DNA from: Meridianimarinicoccus aquatilis
Lineage (GTDB): Bacteria > Pseudomonadota > Alphaproteobacteria > Rhodobacterales > Rhodobacteraceae
Direction of reading: 5' to 3'
Assembly: GCF_004358675.1 (NCBI RefSeq)
Contig: NZ_SMZO01000003.1
Span: 62,001 to 126,000, forward strand
DNA: 64,000 nucleotides
The position numbers and the translations under genes are program-made. Shown here in pieces: positions 1 through 9,525 of the stretch (position 1 is its first letter; each line of letters begins with the position of its first letter). The notes beneath the pieces were generated by a model that was not told the origin of the DNA, did no database searches, and saw nothing but the letters and a program-made list of their open reading frames with translations.

Positions 1-434
1 AAACGCCAATGACCCTGCCCGCGCTCAGCGCGCAGGGCTTCACGCTCTGCATCGCTCAGCGCAAGCGCGGCCCTGTCATAGACGGGCGGGCGACCCATGT
101 TCAGTTGCTTCTTGCGCTTCAGATCAAGCTCTGTCGGGGTTTCGAACGCTTCGTAAAAACGCCCCATCTCGCGCAGACGGTCCGCCGCATCAACATACCG
201 GTCCAGCCGTTCGGACTGCCGCTCGACCCGATCCCAGTGCAGCCCGAGCCAATCAAGATCTTCCTTGATCGCATCCACATAGGATTCCTTGGACCGTTCT
301 GGGTCAGTATCATCAATGCGCAAGATGAAGGTGCCGCCCGCCTGACGCGCGATCAAATAGTTGAACAGTGCAGTACGCAAGTTGCCAACATGGATGTATC
401 CAGTGGGTGACGGGGCGAAACGGGTCGTGGTCAT
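1..434 (-). CDS. gltX: Glutamate--tRNA ligase, N-terminal part (cut by window edge)
   Basis: Class I aminoacyl-tRNA synthetase that charges tRNA-Glu in the cytoplasm. Reading the minus strand from the ATG at 434 gives about 144 residues beginning [18 protein letters not shown]. Residues 15-18 (HVGN) are the HIGH-type ATP-binding signature, and the [11 protein letters not shown] block near residue 40 is typical of GluRS. The rest of the catalytic domain, the KMSKS loop and the anticodon-binding domain lie outside the window. A discriminating or GluQ-type synthetase cannot be fully excluded from this fragment, but the N-terminus matches ordinary bacterial GltX. It diverges from the metallopeptidase gene across a 61-base gap that must hold both promoters. 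Confidence 0.93.
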   Translation of the reverse strand, partial: MTTTRFAPSPTGYIHVGNLRTALFNYLIARQAGGTFILRIDDTDPERSKESYVDAIKEDLDWLGLHWDRVERQSERLDRYVDAADRLREMGRFYEAFETPTELDLKRKKQLNMGRPPVYDRAALALSDAEREALRAERGQGHWR

Positions 435-495
435 GGGCGTCTCCTTCTTCGCGTGGCGTCTTTCACAGGCGCGTGGTTTTGTCCATATCAGGGGC

Positions 496-906
496 ATGAC
501 AGATGACTGGACAAGCGCCCTCCCCCCCGACCTTGCCTTGATCGAAACGTTGGCTCGTGCCGCTTTCGACGCCTTGCCCGAACCATTCGACAAGGCGGCA
601 CAAGGCATCGTCTTGCGGGTGGAGGATTTGGCCAGTGACGCGATGCTGGACGATCTTGGCATTGATGACCCGTTTTCCCTGACCGGCCTCTACGATGGAC
701 TCCCCCTGACCGAAAAATCGGTCATGGACCAACCAACTGGGCCTGATGTGATTTGGCTGTTTAGGCGCGCAATTGTGGATGAATGGGTATCGCGCGGGAC
801 TATCGGGCTCGGCGATCTGGTGACGCATGTCGTTGTGCACGAACTGGCTCATCACATGGGGTGGTCCGACGATGACATTGCACGCATAGATCGCTGGTGG
901 GAGTGA
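496..906 (+). CDS. Small HExxH metallopeptidase family protein
   Basis: A 136-residue protein of the small zincin-like metallopeptidase family common in alphaproteobacteria (acidic Zn-dependent peptidase, formerly a DUF). The C-terminal segment [13 protein letters not shown], from about residue 115, supplies the HExxH zinc and catalytic motif followed by G and D ligand-like residues. No signal peptide is visible, so it is probably cytoplasmic. The ATG at 496 is chosen because it gives the normal length of this family; an open frame continues upstream to 361 but runs into the gltX 5' end on the other strand. The physiological substrate is unknown. Confidence 0.85.
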   Translation: MTDDWTSALPPDLALIETLARAAFDALPEPFDKAAQGIVLRVEDLASDAMLDDLGIDDPFSLTGLYDGLPLTEKSVMDQPTGPDVIWLFRRAIVDEWVSRGTIGLGDLVTHVVVHELAHHMGWSDDDIARIDRWWE

Positions 907-1006
907 TCCTGACGCCGTTGGGTAAGCTGACAAGAAATTTACTGCGACATTATCGCCTTGGGGTTACAACGGGCTACCTCCCGGTAGGGACAACAAGGAG
1001 ACTACC

Positions 1007-1927
1007 ATGACACGATTCACCCGCAGACAAGCCCTCGCCGCAACAGCGGCTATGCCGGTTGCCGCCGGTCTTGCAACGCAAGGCCACGCCGCCGCTGAAA
1101 TGAAAGGGGCATCTTCGGCGCGCTTTAATCGCTTCAAACTGGGTGGCTTTGAAGTCACCGCCCTGCTGGGTGGCACCGCGACACGTGACGAGCCGCAAGG
1201 TATTTTCGGGATGAATGTCAGCAGCGAAGACTTCGCAGAAGTTTCGGCTGAGAATTTCATTCCCACCGATAAGACACAGTTTTTCTTCACGCCCACGCTG
1301 GTCAATACCGGGTCTGAATTGATCTTGTTCGACACTGGCCTGAACGCAGCCGCAACCACCGATGTGATTGGCGCGGCAGGCTACAGCCCCGACCAAGTCG
1401 ACACAGTCGTTCTGACCCACATGCACGGCGACCACATCGGCGGGCTGACTGGCGACGCGGGCGAGACATTCACCAATGCGCGCTACGTGACCGGTTCGAC
1501 AGAACATAACCATTGGTCAGGCGCAGGAAGCGATGGCTTTGATGCAAAAGTTGCGCCGCTGAACGACAAGATGACATTCCTCGAGGATGGCGGAAGCGTT
1601 GCATCGGGCGTGACCGCAATGGCGGCGTTCGGCCACACGCCGGGTCACATGGGTTACATGCTGGAAAGCGACGGCCAGCAGTTGATGCTGTTCGCTGACT
1701 TGGCCAACCACTATGTCTGGTCCCTCGCCTACCCTGATTGGGAGGTTCTGTTCGACATGGACAAAGCCGCAGCAGCAGCGACGCGCCGCCGCGTACTCAG
1801 CATGCTGGCAACCGACAAAGTGCCCTTCATCGGGTACCATATGCCATTCCCGGCAATGGGGTATGTGGAAACGCGCGGCGACGGCTTCCGCTATGTTCCC
1901 GCAAGCTATCAGATGATGATGGGCTAA
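1007..1927 (+). CDS. Tat-exported MBL-fold metallo-hydrolase
   Basis: A 306-residue metallo-beta-lactamase-fold hydrolase, probably periplasmic. The N-terminus has a twin-arginine signal (FTRRQALAATAAMPVAAG) with a likely cleavage near AQGHA-type residues around position 27. The zinc-binding THMHGDHIGG motif starts near residue 137. A later His (FGHTPGHMG) and an Asp (LFADLANH) complete the metal-ligand pattern. Overall it resembles the lactonase-like branch (AiiA or PhnP-like hydrolases), but substrate cannot be read from sequence. AAGGAG lies just upstream of the ATG (around 995). The downstream neighbour is convergent, with a strong stem-loop between. Confidence 0.9.
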   Translation: MTRFTRRQALAATAAMPVAAGLATQGHAAAEMKGASSARFNRFKLGGFEVTALLGGTATRDEPQGIFGMNVSSEDFAEVSAENFIPTDKTQFFFTPTLVNTGSELILFDTGLNAAATTDVIGAAGYSPDQVDTVVLTHMHGDHIGGLTGDAGETFTNARYVTGSTEHNHWSGAGSDGFDAKVAPLNDKMTFLEDGGSVASGVTAMAAFGHTPGHMGYMLESDGQQLMLFADLANHYVWSLAYPDWEVLFDMDKAAAAATRRRVLSMLATDKVPFIGYHMPFPAMGYVETRGDGFRYVPASYQMMMG

Positions 1928-1933
1928 TGACTT

Positions 1934-1960
1934 GGTGGTGGGCCTGCGTGGCCCGCCACC
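1934..1960 (+). terminator. Strong stem-loop after the MBL hydrolase gene
   Basis: An 11-base-pair stem (1934-1944 with 1950-1960, one G-U wobble) closes a 5-base loop just after the stop codon at 1927, in the convergent gap before the desuccinylase gene. There is no clear T-run after it, so it may act as a bidirectional transcription barrier or an RNA 3'-end stabiliser rather than a textbook intrinsic terminator. Confidence 0.6.
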
Positions 1961-2032
1961 CTGCCTGCCGTTCCAATCATCTGGCCACTAACGGTTGGGA
2001 CTAAATCTACTGCGAAGACCACGAAATGCCGT

Positions 2033-3076
2033 TCAGATGATTTCGTCTTCATCGAACAGGGAGCTTTCGCCAAGCTGAGTCGCCAGCGATTCTACGGTTT
2101 CTTCAGCCTCTCCCACGGAACTGATCGTGGCCAGGTGAAACAAAGCGTCCCCCTCGTTTACGATGGGCAGAACAGCGCGGCCAACGATGACACCTTCGCC
2201 CGGCGCAGTGATTTCCGCTTCGACTTCGCCAAACGGGTCGGACACGATCGCCAGCACATCCCCCTCGGCCACGACATCGCCCTCAGACCGGAAAGTGCGC
2301 AACAACCCGCCCTGCGGCGCACGCAACCATTGGCTGGATTTGCACAGCATTGGTCGGCTTCGCGCCTTTGGGACACCCTTTGCCGGAATGACCCCCTGAT
2401 CGACAAGCACCCGCAGAATACCTGTCACACCGGCGCGCACCGCCATCTCGTCAAAACGCAAGCCTTCGCCCGCCTCATATAGCAGGATGTTGATACCCTT
2501 CTCTCCCGCCGCCATGCGCAGAGAGCCTTCGCGCAGCTTGGACCGCAAAACAACAGGCGCACCAAACAAACGCGCAAGGCGCAACAATTCGGGGCTGTCC
2601 GGCGCAATGCGTACCTGCGGGAGGTTCGTCCGGTGCACCGCCGCTGAGTGCAAATCAATGCCCATATCGCAGCGACCGATCACTTCGGTCATCAGTATGT
2701 GCGCAAGACGTGCCGCCAATGACCCGCCCGGCGATCCGGGGAAACAACGGTTCAGATCCCGCCGGTCGGGCAGATAACGGGAATGATTCATGAAGCCATA
2801 GGCGTTCACGATCGGCACAACGATCAATGTTCCAGCCAAGCCATCAAGGCGGGGAAGACCTAACACGCGCCGAACGATTTCGACGCCGATCACTTCGTCG
2901 CCATGCACGCCGGCCGTTATGCAAATCACCGGACCGGGTTTGCGGCCATGGATGACATGGGCAGACATCGTGACTGGTGTGTGGTCACTCAAGACGCTGA
3001 CAGGAAGGTTGATGGTGCGGCGTTTACCAGGTGCAACAAGCTGGCCACCGATCTGGAACGCAGGTCGCGCGATCAT
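2033..3076 (-). CDS. Succinylglutamate desuccinylase/aspartoacylase family protein (M14-like)
   Basis: A 347-residue zinc carboxypeptidase-fold hydrolase of the AstE/AspA family. The first zinc motif is AGVHGDE near residue 56. RRDLNRCFPG near residue 105 carries the Asn/Arg substrate-carboxylate contacts, and DLHSAAVHR supplies the second zinc His. The last 90 residues look like a barrel-sandwich (biotinyl/lipoyl-like) domain: GEVEAEITAPGEGVIVGR followed by NEGDALFHLA. This C-terminal module is usual in the deacylase-like subgroup often annotated as ectoine or amidase-like deacylases. No operon partner is evident, so the substrate remains open. Confidence 0.88.
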   Translation of the reverse strand: MIARPAFQIGGQLVAPGKRRTINLPVSVLSDHTPVTMSAHVIHGRKPGPVICITAGVHGDEVIGVEIVRRVLGLPRLDGLAGTLIVVPIVNAYGFMNHSRYLPDRRDLNRCFPGSPGGSLAARLAHILMTEVIGRCDMGIDLHSAAVHRTNLPQVRIAPDSPELLRLARLFGAPVVLRSKLREGSLRMAAGEKGINILLYEAGEGLRFDEMAVRAGVTGILRVLVDQGVIPAKGVPKARSRPMLCKSSQWLRAPQGGLLRTFRSEGDVVAEGDVLAIVSDPFGEVEAEITAPGEGVIVGRAVLPIVNEGDALFHLATISSVGEAEETVESLATQLGESSLFDEDEII

Positions 3077-3186
3077 TGGCGGGATGTCCGGTTAGGGACT
3101 ATGTGGGGGCGCATTTTGCGGCTCCATAGGTGTGGGCGGGCGATGGCGTCTAAGCCGCCGCCCAATGATGTCGCCGTGTCGCGGGT

Positions 3187-4662
3187 TCACCCCGCGCGGC
3201 GTTCTTCAAAGCTAAGCGCGATAAAGCTGGGCAGGTGATCGCCCATTCCAACCACGTTGTCGTCACGGCGACCACGACCACCCGCACGGCCACGTGATTT
3301 TCCACCATTGCGCCCGTCTTCGGAAGACCGTTGCGCCCTGGCGGGCTTTTCAGCCTTCTGAGGCACCTCAGGCGCGGCTTCCGCCACTGGGGCTTCGCTG
3401 GTGGCTTCAACAGGCTTTTCCTTGCGGCGCACAACTCGGCGGCGCGAAGGTTTACGCGGTGCGTCTTCCTCCGTGCTTGCTGCTTCAGCAGGCGCGACTG
3501 CGGCTGGCTCAGCCTTGACCGGGCTTTCGAGGCGTGGAATTTCCTTTGTAATCAGCCTTTCAATGTCGGCGAGATTTTTCTCATCCGCAGGGACACAGAT
3601 CATCAGCGCCTTGCCATCGCGACCCGCGCGGCCGGTCCGGCCAATGCGGTGCACGTAGTCTTCGGCGTGGCTTGGCACGTCGAAGTTAAACACATGACTT
3701 ACAGACGGAACATCAAGGCCGCGCGCCGCGACATCAGACGCCACGAGGAAACGTAACTTGCCATCCCGAAACCCCTGAAGGGTCGCCGTCCGCTGAGATT
3801 GATCCAGATCCCCGTGGATCGCTGCCGCGTCATAACCGTATTTCTGAAGCGACTTTGCAACGATATCGACATCCGACTTGCGGTTGCAGAACACGATAGC
3901 GTTGCTGCACGCATCGCCTTCAGCATCAATCAGCGTGCGCAGCAAGTTGCGCTTTTCCTTGGCCTGCCGATCTTTGCGGCTGCCTTTGAACAAGACAACC
4001 TGCTGCGCAATCGTTTCAGACGCGCTGGCCTGACGCGCGACTTCGACGCGTGCTGGCGACGACAGGAATGTGTTGGTGATCCGTTCAATCTCTGGCGCCA
4101 TCGTGGCCGAGAAGAACAGGGTTTGGCGGGTGAACGGTGTCAGGCTGAAGATGCGTTCAATGTCGGGGATGAACCCCATGTCGAGCATCCGGTCCGCCTC
4201 ATCGACAACCATGATCTCGATGCCGGTCAAAAGCAGCTTGCCGCGCTCGAAATGGTCCAACAGCCGACCCGGCGTGGCGATCAGAACGTCAACGCCCTTG
4301 TCGATCAACTGATCCTGCTCTTTGAAGCTGACACCGCCGATCAGAAGTGCCTTGGTCAGTTTGACATGCTTGGAGTAGGTGTCGAAATTCTCTGCAACTT
4401 GGGCGGCCAATTCACGCGTCGGGGCCAGCACAAGGCTGCGCGGCATCCGTGCGCGGGCCCGGCCGCGGGCCAGCTTGGTGATCATCGGCAATGTGAAGGA
4501 TGCAGTCTTGCCTGTCCCCGTTTGCGCGATGCCGAGTACGTCACGGCCTTCAAGCGCGGGAGGGATGGCACCGGCCTGAATTGGCGTCGGTGTGGTATAG
4601 CCAGCTTCATCGATGGCCTTCATCACCTTGGGTCCAAGGTTCAGTTCGGAAAAAGTCGTCAT
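3187..4662 (-). CDS. DEAD-box ATP-dependent RNA helicase
   Basis: RNA helicase for ribosome assembly or RNA turnover. All core motifs are visible: Q motif (FSELNLG...PTPIQ), Walker A AQTGTGKT, motif Ib TPGR, VVDEADRMLDMGF (DEAD box), SAT, and HRIGRTGRAGR in the second RecA domain. The last 110 or so residues form a low-complexity tail, first Ala/Glu/Pro then Arg/Gly-rich (NGGKSRGRAGGRGRRD), typical of RhlE-like alphaproteobacterial helicases. I chose the ATG at 4662 (MTTFSELNLG) over the in-frame ATG at 4698 because it begins directly at the Q motif and has a GGAACGGGA purine stretch upstream. Function in cold adaptation is an inference from the family. Confidence 0.93.
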   Translation of the reverse strand: MTTFSELNLGPKVMKAIDEAGYTTPTPIQAGAIPPALEGRDVLGIAQTGTGKTASFTLPMITKLARGRARARMPRSLVLAPTRELAAQVAENFDTYSKHVKLTKALLIGGVSFKEQDQLIDKGVDVLIATPGRLLDHFERGKLLLTGIEIMVVDEADRMLDMGFIPDIERIFSLTPFTRQTLFFSATMAPEIERITNTFLSSPARVEVARQASASETIAQQVVLFKGSRKDRQAKEKRNLLRTLIDAEGDACSNAIVFCNRKSDVDIVAKSLQKYGYDAAAIHGDLDQSQRTATLQGFRDGKLRFLVASDVAARGLDVPSVSHVFNFDVPSHAEDYVHRIGRTGRAGRDGKALMICVPADEKNLADIERLITKEIPRLESPVKAEPAAVAPAEAASTEEDAPRKPSRRRVVRRKEKPVEATSEAPVAEAAPEVPQKAEKPARAQRSSEDGRNGGKSRGRAGGRGRRDDNVVGMGDHLPSFIALSFEERRAG

Positions 4663-4824
4663 ATAGTCCCGTTCCGGCAACCACGGTTGCCTGTTCATGT
4701 GAAGGGGACGCTATAGTTCCGGGCGTCCCGGCGTCGAAACGCAATCCGCACGATCACGCCGCGCGTCTAGTACCCGGTTTAAGCCTTTCGGTCAATGTGT
4801 ACGCACCGCAGAGCGGCGTTGCAG

Positions 4825-6099
4825 CTATTTTTCGGCCACATTTCGCATGTATTCGGCCAATGCCACTTCGAAACCATCGAAATGCGCGGGCCAAAGAGGT
4901 GGCGCAAAGCGCAACAGTCCGGCCAGCGCGGTCGCCCGGTCTGGAAGGGATGGGTCCGCATAGCGTGTGACGGCATCTGCCCAGGCTTCCGGAGAATCGG
5001 GGGACAGCAACAGGGCGCATCCCTGCCCGGCTTCGTGAAACGCTGGAATGTCCGACGCAATTGCAGGAAGCCCCATAACGGCAGCTTCGACCAAAGGCAT
5101 TCCCCAGCCTTCGGTGAAGCTGGGAAACAACAGCGCACATGCGCCGGACAACTGGACCATCAGTGCGTCATCGCTGACCCGGTCCAGTTCCACGACATCG
5201 GGCGCCAGCGATGCGGCGCGTTCGGCGTCCCCTTCGTTCGCCTCGGTGACCCAGCCACGCTTGCCGATAATCCGCAATTCGGGAACAGGGCCACCGCGCG
5301 CGCGAAGCAATTCCCAAGCCTCCAGCAAAACGCGGAGGTTTTTGCGCGGTTCAACAGTGCCCACGATCAGGAAATAGGGCCGCTCTTCCGTTACATCTGA
5401 GGTCGGCAACACCTGAAAGTGCGGCTCTACCCCGATATGCAGGATGACACCGGGCGGGTGGGCGATGCCTTCACGATCCGCAAAGGCATAGAACCGATCT
5501 TTCGAATAGATCGAATTCCACACAATCAAATCGCCCTGCCGGGCCGCGATTCGCATACGGACTGCGTGTTTTTCATCATGTCCGGGGCGCACGTATTGCG
5601 GAAAATCCACTGGGATCATGTCGTGCACGAAGAAGATCAGCTGCGCGCCAAGCTCTGCTTTCATCGCGGCAAAAAGCGGCTCTTTGGTCAGGCCTTTGTG
5701 CGAGCCATTGAAGTAGAACAGCGGCGTATCGCCCCGGCCCGCCAACCGGCGATGCAGCGCACCGGGAAACCGCGCGCCTGTCAGCTTCCGTCCCAGCTTG
5801 GCACCAAGGCTCATAACCTTCCCGCGCAGATAGGTGCGGGTGACAGTTCGCTTGTCGGCATCACTCAGCGGGGCGCGGTCCAACCACCGGCGGCACAGCA
5901 GACGGTGGATCGTGGCAACATCCGCATCAGCATAAATGCCAAGGCTGTCTGACTTTTGGCCTACGCCGATCACTTCGGTGTCGGGATCGTTCAGAAAATG
6001 GTCAAGATAGCGCAGATCGACCCGGTCAATACCCGTGGGCGTGGCCGATTTCGCCCGCGCCATGAGCCGCCCGCAGTCGTAAAGCACGATCCGCTTCAA
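4825..6099 (-). CDS. Family-4-like glycosyltransferase (GT-B fold)
   Basis: A 424-residue glycosyltransferase. The C-terminal half carries GT4 features: FLIVGTVEPRKNLRVLLEAW, RIIGKRGW, then FPSFTEGWGMPLVEAA, which includes the nucleotide-sugar-binding EGWGMP element. The N-terminal acceptor domain is divergent and opens with MKRIVLYDCGRLMARAK. Such proteins build exopolysaccharide or LPS sugars at the cytoplasmic face. Its start overlaps the prfC stop in an ATGA tetranucleotide, so it is probably translationally coupled to prfC. No other polysaccharide genes are nearby, so acceptor and sugar are unknown. Confidence 0.87.
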   Translation of the reverse strand: MKRIVLYDCGRLMARAKSATPTGIDRVDLRYLDHFLNDPDTEVIGVGQKSDSLGIYADADVATIHRLLCRRWLDRAPLSDADKRTVTRTYLRGKVMSLGAKLGRKLTGARFPGALHRRLAGRGDTPLFYFNGSHKGLTKEPLFAAMKAELGAQLIFFVHDMIPVDFPQYVRPGHDEKHAVRMRIAARQGDLIVWNSIYSKDRFYAFADREGIAHPPGVILHIGVEPHFQVLPTSDVTEERPYFLIVGTVEPRKNLRVLLEAWELLRARGGPVPELRIIGKRGWVTEANEGDAERAASLAPDVVELDRVSDDALMVQLSGACALLFPSFTEGWGMPLVEAAVMGLPAIASDIPAFHEAGQGCALLLSPDSPEAWADAVTRYADPSLPDRATALAGLLRFAPPLWPAHFDGFEVALAEYMRNVAEK

Positions 6100-7712
6100 A
6101 CCATCATTTCCTTCGTTGCCGACAATCTTAAGTCCGGGTGGTCCCGTTCAACACGATCAATGTCCCACTGAAGCCGTGTAAGGTAAACAATATCGCCGTC
6201 ATTATCATGGGCGATATGGCCTTTGTTGCCATCCACAAAGGCATCGACCTTGGCTTTCGGCCCCGTCACCCAGCGTGCCGATGTGAATTGCGACCCTTCG
6301 AACCTGACCGGAAGCCCGTATTCCAACTCGATCCGGCTGGCGAGAACTTCAAATTGCAGCGCGCCCACCACACCAACGATGAAGCCGGACCCGATCATTG
6401 GTTTGAACACCTTTGCGGCGCCTTCTTCAGCGAACTGCATCAAAGCCTTGTCCAGATGCTTTGCTTTCATCGGGTCCATCGCGCGCACGCTGTTCAGCAA
6501 TTCCGGCGCGAAACTGGGAATTCCGGTGACGCGCAATGCTTCGCCTTCGGTCAACGTATCGCCAATGCGCAACTGGCCGTGGTTCGGGATGCCGATGATA
6601 TCGCCGGCCCAAGCTTCTTCCGCCAACTCGCGATCGGCGGCCAGGAACATCACAGGCGACGACACCGTCATCACTTTCTTACTGCGCACATGGGTCAACT
6701 TCATGCCGCGCGAAAAATGCCCGGACGCCACCCGCAGAAACGCAACCCGGTCGCGGTGCTTTGGGTCCATGTTGGCCTGCACCTTGAACACAAAGCCGGT
6801 GACTTTCGGCTCTTCCGGGCTAATCTGGCGTGGCGAGGCGGTTTGCGGTTGGGGCTGAGGGCCAAGTTTGGCGATACCGGCCATCAAATCGCGAACGCCA
6901 AAGGAATTGATGGCAGAGCCGAACCAGATGGGCGTCATGGTGCCGTCCAGAACCGCCTGCGGATCCAACTCTGGCAAAAGCCCGCGCGCCATTTCAACTT
7001 CTTCGCGCAGTTGCTCAAGTTGCGCCGCAGGCACATATTCTGCCAATTTGGGATCATCCAAACCCGAAATATTGATACTCTCGGCGACTTTGTTTCGATC
7101 AGACCGTGCCATAAGTTCCAACCGATCATTGATCAGATCGTAGGACCCCAGAAAATCGCGGCCCGTCCCGATGGGCCAACTGGCTGGCGATACGTCAATC
7201 GCAAGATTTTCCTGAATTTCGTCGATGATCTCGAACGTGTCCCGGCTTTCCCGGTCCATCTTGTTACAAAATGTCAGGATTGGCAGATCGCGCAGGCGGC
7301 AAACTTCGAACAGCTTGCGGGTCTGGCTTTCAACGCCCTTGGCGCCGTCGATAACCATAACCGCCGCGTCGACGGCCGTCAGCGTGCGATAGGTATCTTC
7401 GGAAAAATCAGAGTGGCCGGGCGTGTCAACAAGATTGAACCGAAAACCATCAAAATCAAACGACATCGCTGAAGCGCTGACGGAAATGCCGCGATCCTGT
7501 TCCATCTTCATGAAGTCCGACCGCGTGCGCCGCGCTTCACCCTTGGCGCGCACCTGACCAGCCATCTGAATGGCACCACCATAAAGCAGAAACTTTTCGG
7601 TCAGCGTCGTCTTGCCCGCATCGGGATGCGAGATGATGGCGAATGTACGTCGCCGGGCAATTTCCGGCGGCAGGGTCGGGGCGTTGGCGCTGCGGTCTAA
7701 CATGGGCGGCAT
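6096..7712 (-). CDS. prfC: Peptide chain release factor 3
   Basis: Ribosome-bound GTPase that recycles RF1 and RF2 after termination. At 538 residues it is the normal RF3 length. GTPase motifs are clear: SHPDAGKTTLTEK (G1), the RGISVSASAM switch region, DTPGHSDFSEDT (G3) and NKMDRE (G4). The HPDAGKTT form of G1 separates RF3 from EF-G. Two starts are possible, ATG 7712 or ATG 7703 (MLDRSAN); neither has a strong Shine-Dalgarno. The gene opens a two-gene unit with the downstream glycosyltransferase. Confidence 0.95.
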   Translation of the reverse strand: MPPMLDRSANAPTLPPEIARRRTFAIISHPDAGKTTLTEKFLLYGGAIQMAGQVRAKGEARRTRSDFMKMEQDRGISVSASAMSFDFDGFRFNLVDTPGHSDFSEDTYRTLTAVDAAVMVIDGAKGVESQTRKLFEVCRLRDLPILTFCNKMDRESRDTFEIIDEIQENLAIDVSPASWPIGTGRDFLGSYDLINDRLELMARSDRNKVAESINISGLDDPKLAEYVPAAQLEQLREEVEMARGLLPELDPQAVLDGTMTPIWFGSAINSFGVRDLMAGIAKLGPQPQPQTASPRQISPEEPKVTGFVFKVQANMDPKHRDRVAFLRVASGHFSRGMKLTHVRSKKVMTVSSPVMFLAADRELAEEAWAGDIIGIPNHGQLRIGDTLTEGEALRVTGIPSFAPELLNSVRAMDPMKAKHLDKALMQFAEEGAAKVFKPMIGSGFIVGVVGALQFEVLASRIELEYGLPVRFEGSQFTSARWVTGPKAKVDAFVDGNKGHIAHDNDGDIVYLTRLQWDIDRVERDHPDLRLSATKEMMV

Positions 7713-7854
7713 ATAGCGCCGGGCAGCGACCGGCGCAATCGCGCCCGGTGCAGTCGCCCGCTAAAACAAAGCCACCACAGCATCCGGGTTTGGCTTGCCA
7801 TTGGCCTTTGTGATTCGGGGGCCGAAGGCACCCAAACCAAACTCAGGGCCGATC

Positions 7855-9525
7855 TCAGTCTGTCAGACGCGAAACGACAACGGTGACCTCCGGCTTGCGC
7901 CCGATCTCGCCATTGGCTGAATTGCGGACAACCCGGCGAATGGCTTCGCTCAGTTTGTCATCGTCGATCAGCACGGCGTCATCCGCACGACCCATCATCT
8001 GAGACAGATCCGCCTCAAGAACTTCGGTCAATGCAATTCCTGACCGCCCCTTTGCCGGAAGGCCCATCGCCTCGCACCACGGGTCGCCAAGGGGTTCGTC
8101 CTGTTCGTCCATCAGGATGTTGACCATGACGTGACCATTCAGCGCCATGCGGATCCGGTCCCGCACCACACCATCCAACGCACCGATCTGCACCGAGCCG
8201 TCCAAATAGGTGCGCCCTGTCTCGACATACTCGACGATACGCGGGGCATTCCCGGTCAATTCAACCATCGTTCCGTTCGGAGCCAGCACGCCAGTGCGCC
8301 CGCGCGCTTCGGCCAGTTTGGCGTGCTCGCGCAGATGCCGGTGCTCGCCGTGCATTGGGACAACAACCTGCGGCTTGACCAATTCATGCATGGCCTCAAG
8401 ATCAGGCCGATTGGCATGCCCGGACACGTGATAAAGGCCGGAGCTGTCATCAACCACATCCACGCCCTTTTCAGAAAAGGCATTGATAATGCGCAGAACG
8501 CCACGTTCGTTGCCGGGGATCGTCTTGGACGAGAAGAGGAACATGTCCCCCTCTTTCAATTCCAGACCCAGATATTTACCGCGTGCCAGTTGCGCAGACG
8601 CCGCGCGACGTTCGCCCTGACTGCCTGTCACGATCAGCATCAGGTTCTCACGCGGGATAGACCCGGCTTCTTCCACGGGGATCGTGGACGGGAACCCTTC
8701 CAGCACATCGGTTTCCTGCGCCGCACGCACCATTCGCTGCATCGCACGCCCGAGCAAAACAACCGAACGTCCGGCCGCGACGCCGGCCTCAGCCAATGTT
8801 TTTACGCGCGCCACGTTGGACGCAAATGTCGTCGCCACGACCATGCCGGGCGCGCCTTTCACCAATTCGGTGATGTCAGGGCCAAGCACGGCTTCTGAAC
8901 GACCCGCATTCGGGCTGAACACGTTCGTGCTGTCGCAGACAAGCGCCAGAACACCGTCTTTCGATACCTCTTCCCACGCGGCCGGATCAAACGGATCTCC
9001 AACCAACGGCGTGCGGTCCAGCTTGAAGTCACCTGTGTGCACAACACGTCCCGCGGGGGAGTCGATCACCAAAGCAGATGTTTCCGGGATGGAGTGGGAC
9101 ATGGGCAGAAACCCAACAGAAAACGGTCCAGCCTTGATCTGCTCTGGCCAAGTGGTCGCAACCTTGACCTTGTTGCCCGGCGCGCCCTGTTCTTCCATCT
9201 TGCGTGTCGCAATGTTCGCTGTGAACGGACGGCAATAGACCGGTGCGCGAAGCCGTGACCAAAGATGCCCAACCGCACCGACATGGTCTTCGTGGGCGTG
9301 GGTGATGAAAATCGCATCAAGCCTGTCGGACCGTTCCGCAAGCCACGCGATATCGGCAAATATCAAATCAACGCCGGGCGAGCTGTCCATATCAGGAAAG
9401 GCGACGCCCAGATCGACGAGAATCAGGCGCTCTTTGCCGACAGGGCCATAGCCATAGACATACGCGTTCATGCCAATCTCACCGGCCCCGCCGAGCGGCA
9501 TGTAAATCAGACGGTCGGTGCTCAT
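7855..9525 (-). CDS. rnj: Ribonuclease J
   Basis: A 556-residue metallo-beta-lactamase/beta-CASP ribonuclease, with endonuclease and 5'-3' exonuclease roles in mRNA and rRNA processing. LGGAGEIGMN at the N-terminus and THAHEDHVGAVGHLW near residue 75 are characteristic. Further family marks are HTGDFKLD, the beta-CASP block around CDSTNVFSP, and SGHANRPDLE. The C-terminal third matches the usual dimerisation domain. RNase J, rather than sole reliance on RNase E, is normal in alphaproteobacteria. The start overlaps the coaX stop by 4 bases (ATGA), implying coupling. Confidence 0.95.
   Translation of the reverse strand: MSTDRLIYMPLGGAGEIGMNAYVYGYGPVGKERLILVDLGVAFPDMDSSPGVDLIFADIAWLAERSDRLDAIFITHAHEDHVGAVGHLWSRLRAPVYCRPFTANIATRKMEEQGAPGNKVKVATTWPEQIKAGPFSVGFLPMSHSIPETSALVIDSPAGRVVHTGDFKLDRTPLVGDPFDPAAWEEVSKDGVLALVCDSTNVFSPNAGRSEAVLGPDITELVKGAPGMVVATTFASNVARVKTLAEAGVAAGRSVVLLGRAMQRMVRAAQETDVLEGFPSTIPVEEAGSIPRENLMLIVTGSQGERRAASAQLARGKYLGLELKEGDMFLFSSKTIPGNERGVLRIINAFSEKGVDVVDDSSGLYHVSGHANRPDLEAMHELVKPQVVVPMHGEHRHLREHAKLAEARGRTGVLAPNGTMVELTGNAPRIVEYVETGRTYLDGSVQIGALDGVVRDRIRMALNGHVMVNILMDEQDEPLGDPWCEAMGLPAKGRSGIALTEVLEADLSQMMGRADDAVLIDDDKLSEAIRRVVRNSANGEIGRKPEVTVVVSRLTD

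Noticed and set aside
6138-7472. A 444-codon open frame on the plus strand opposite prfC
   Set aside because: It is the antisense shadow of a conserved GTPase gene; its product is Arg/His-rich with no family pattern, as expected of GC-rich third-position bias.
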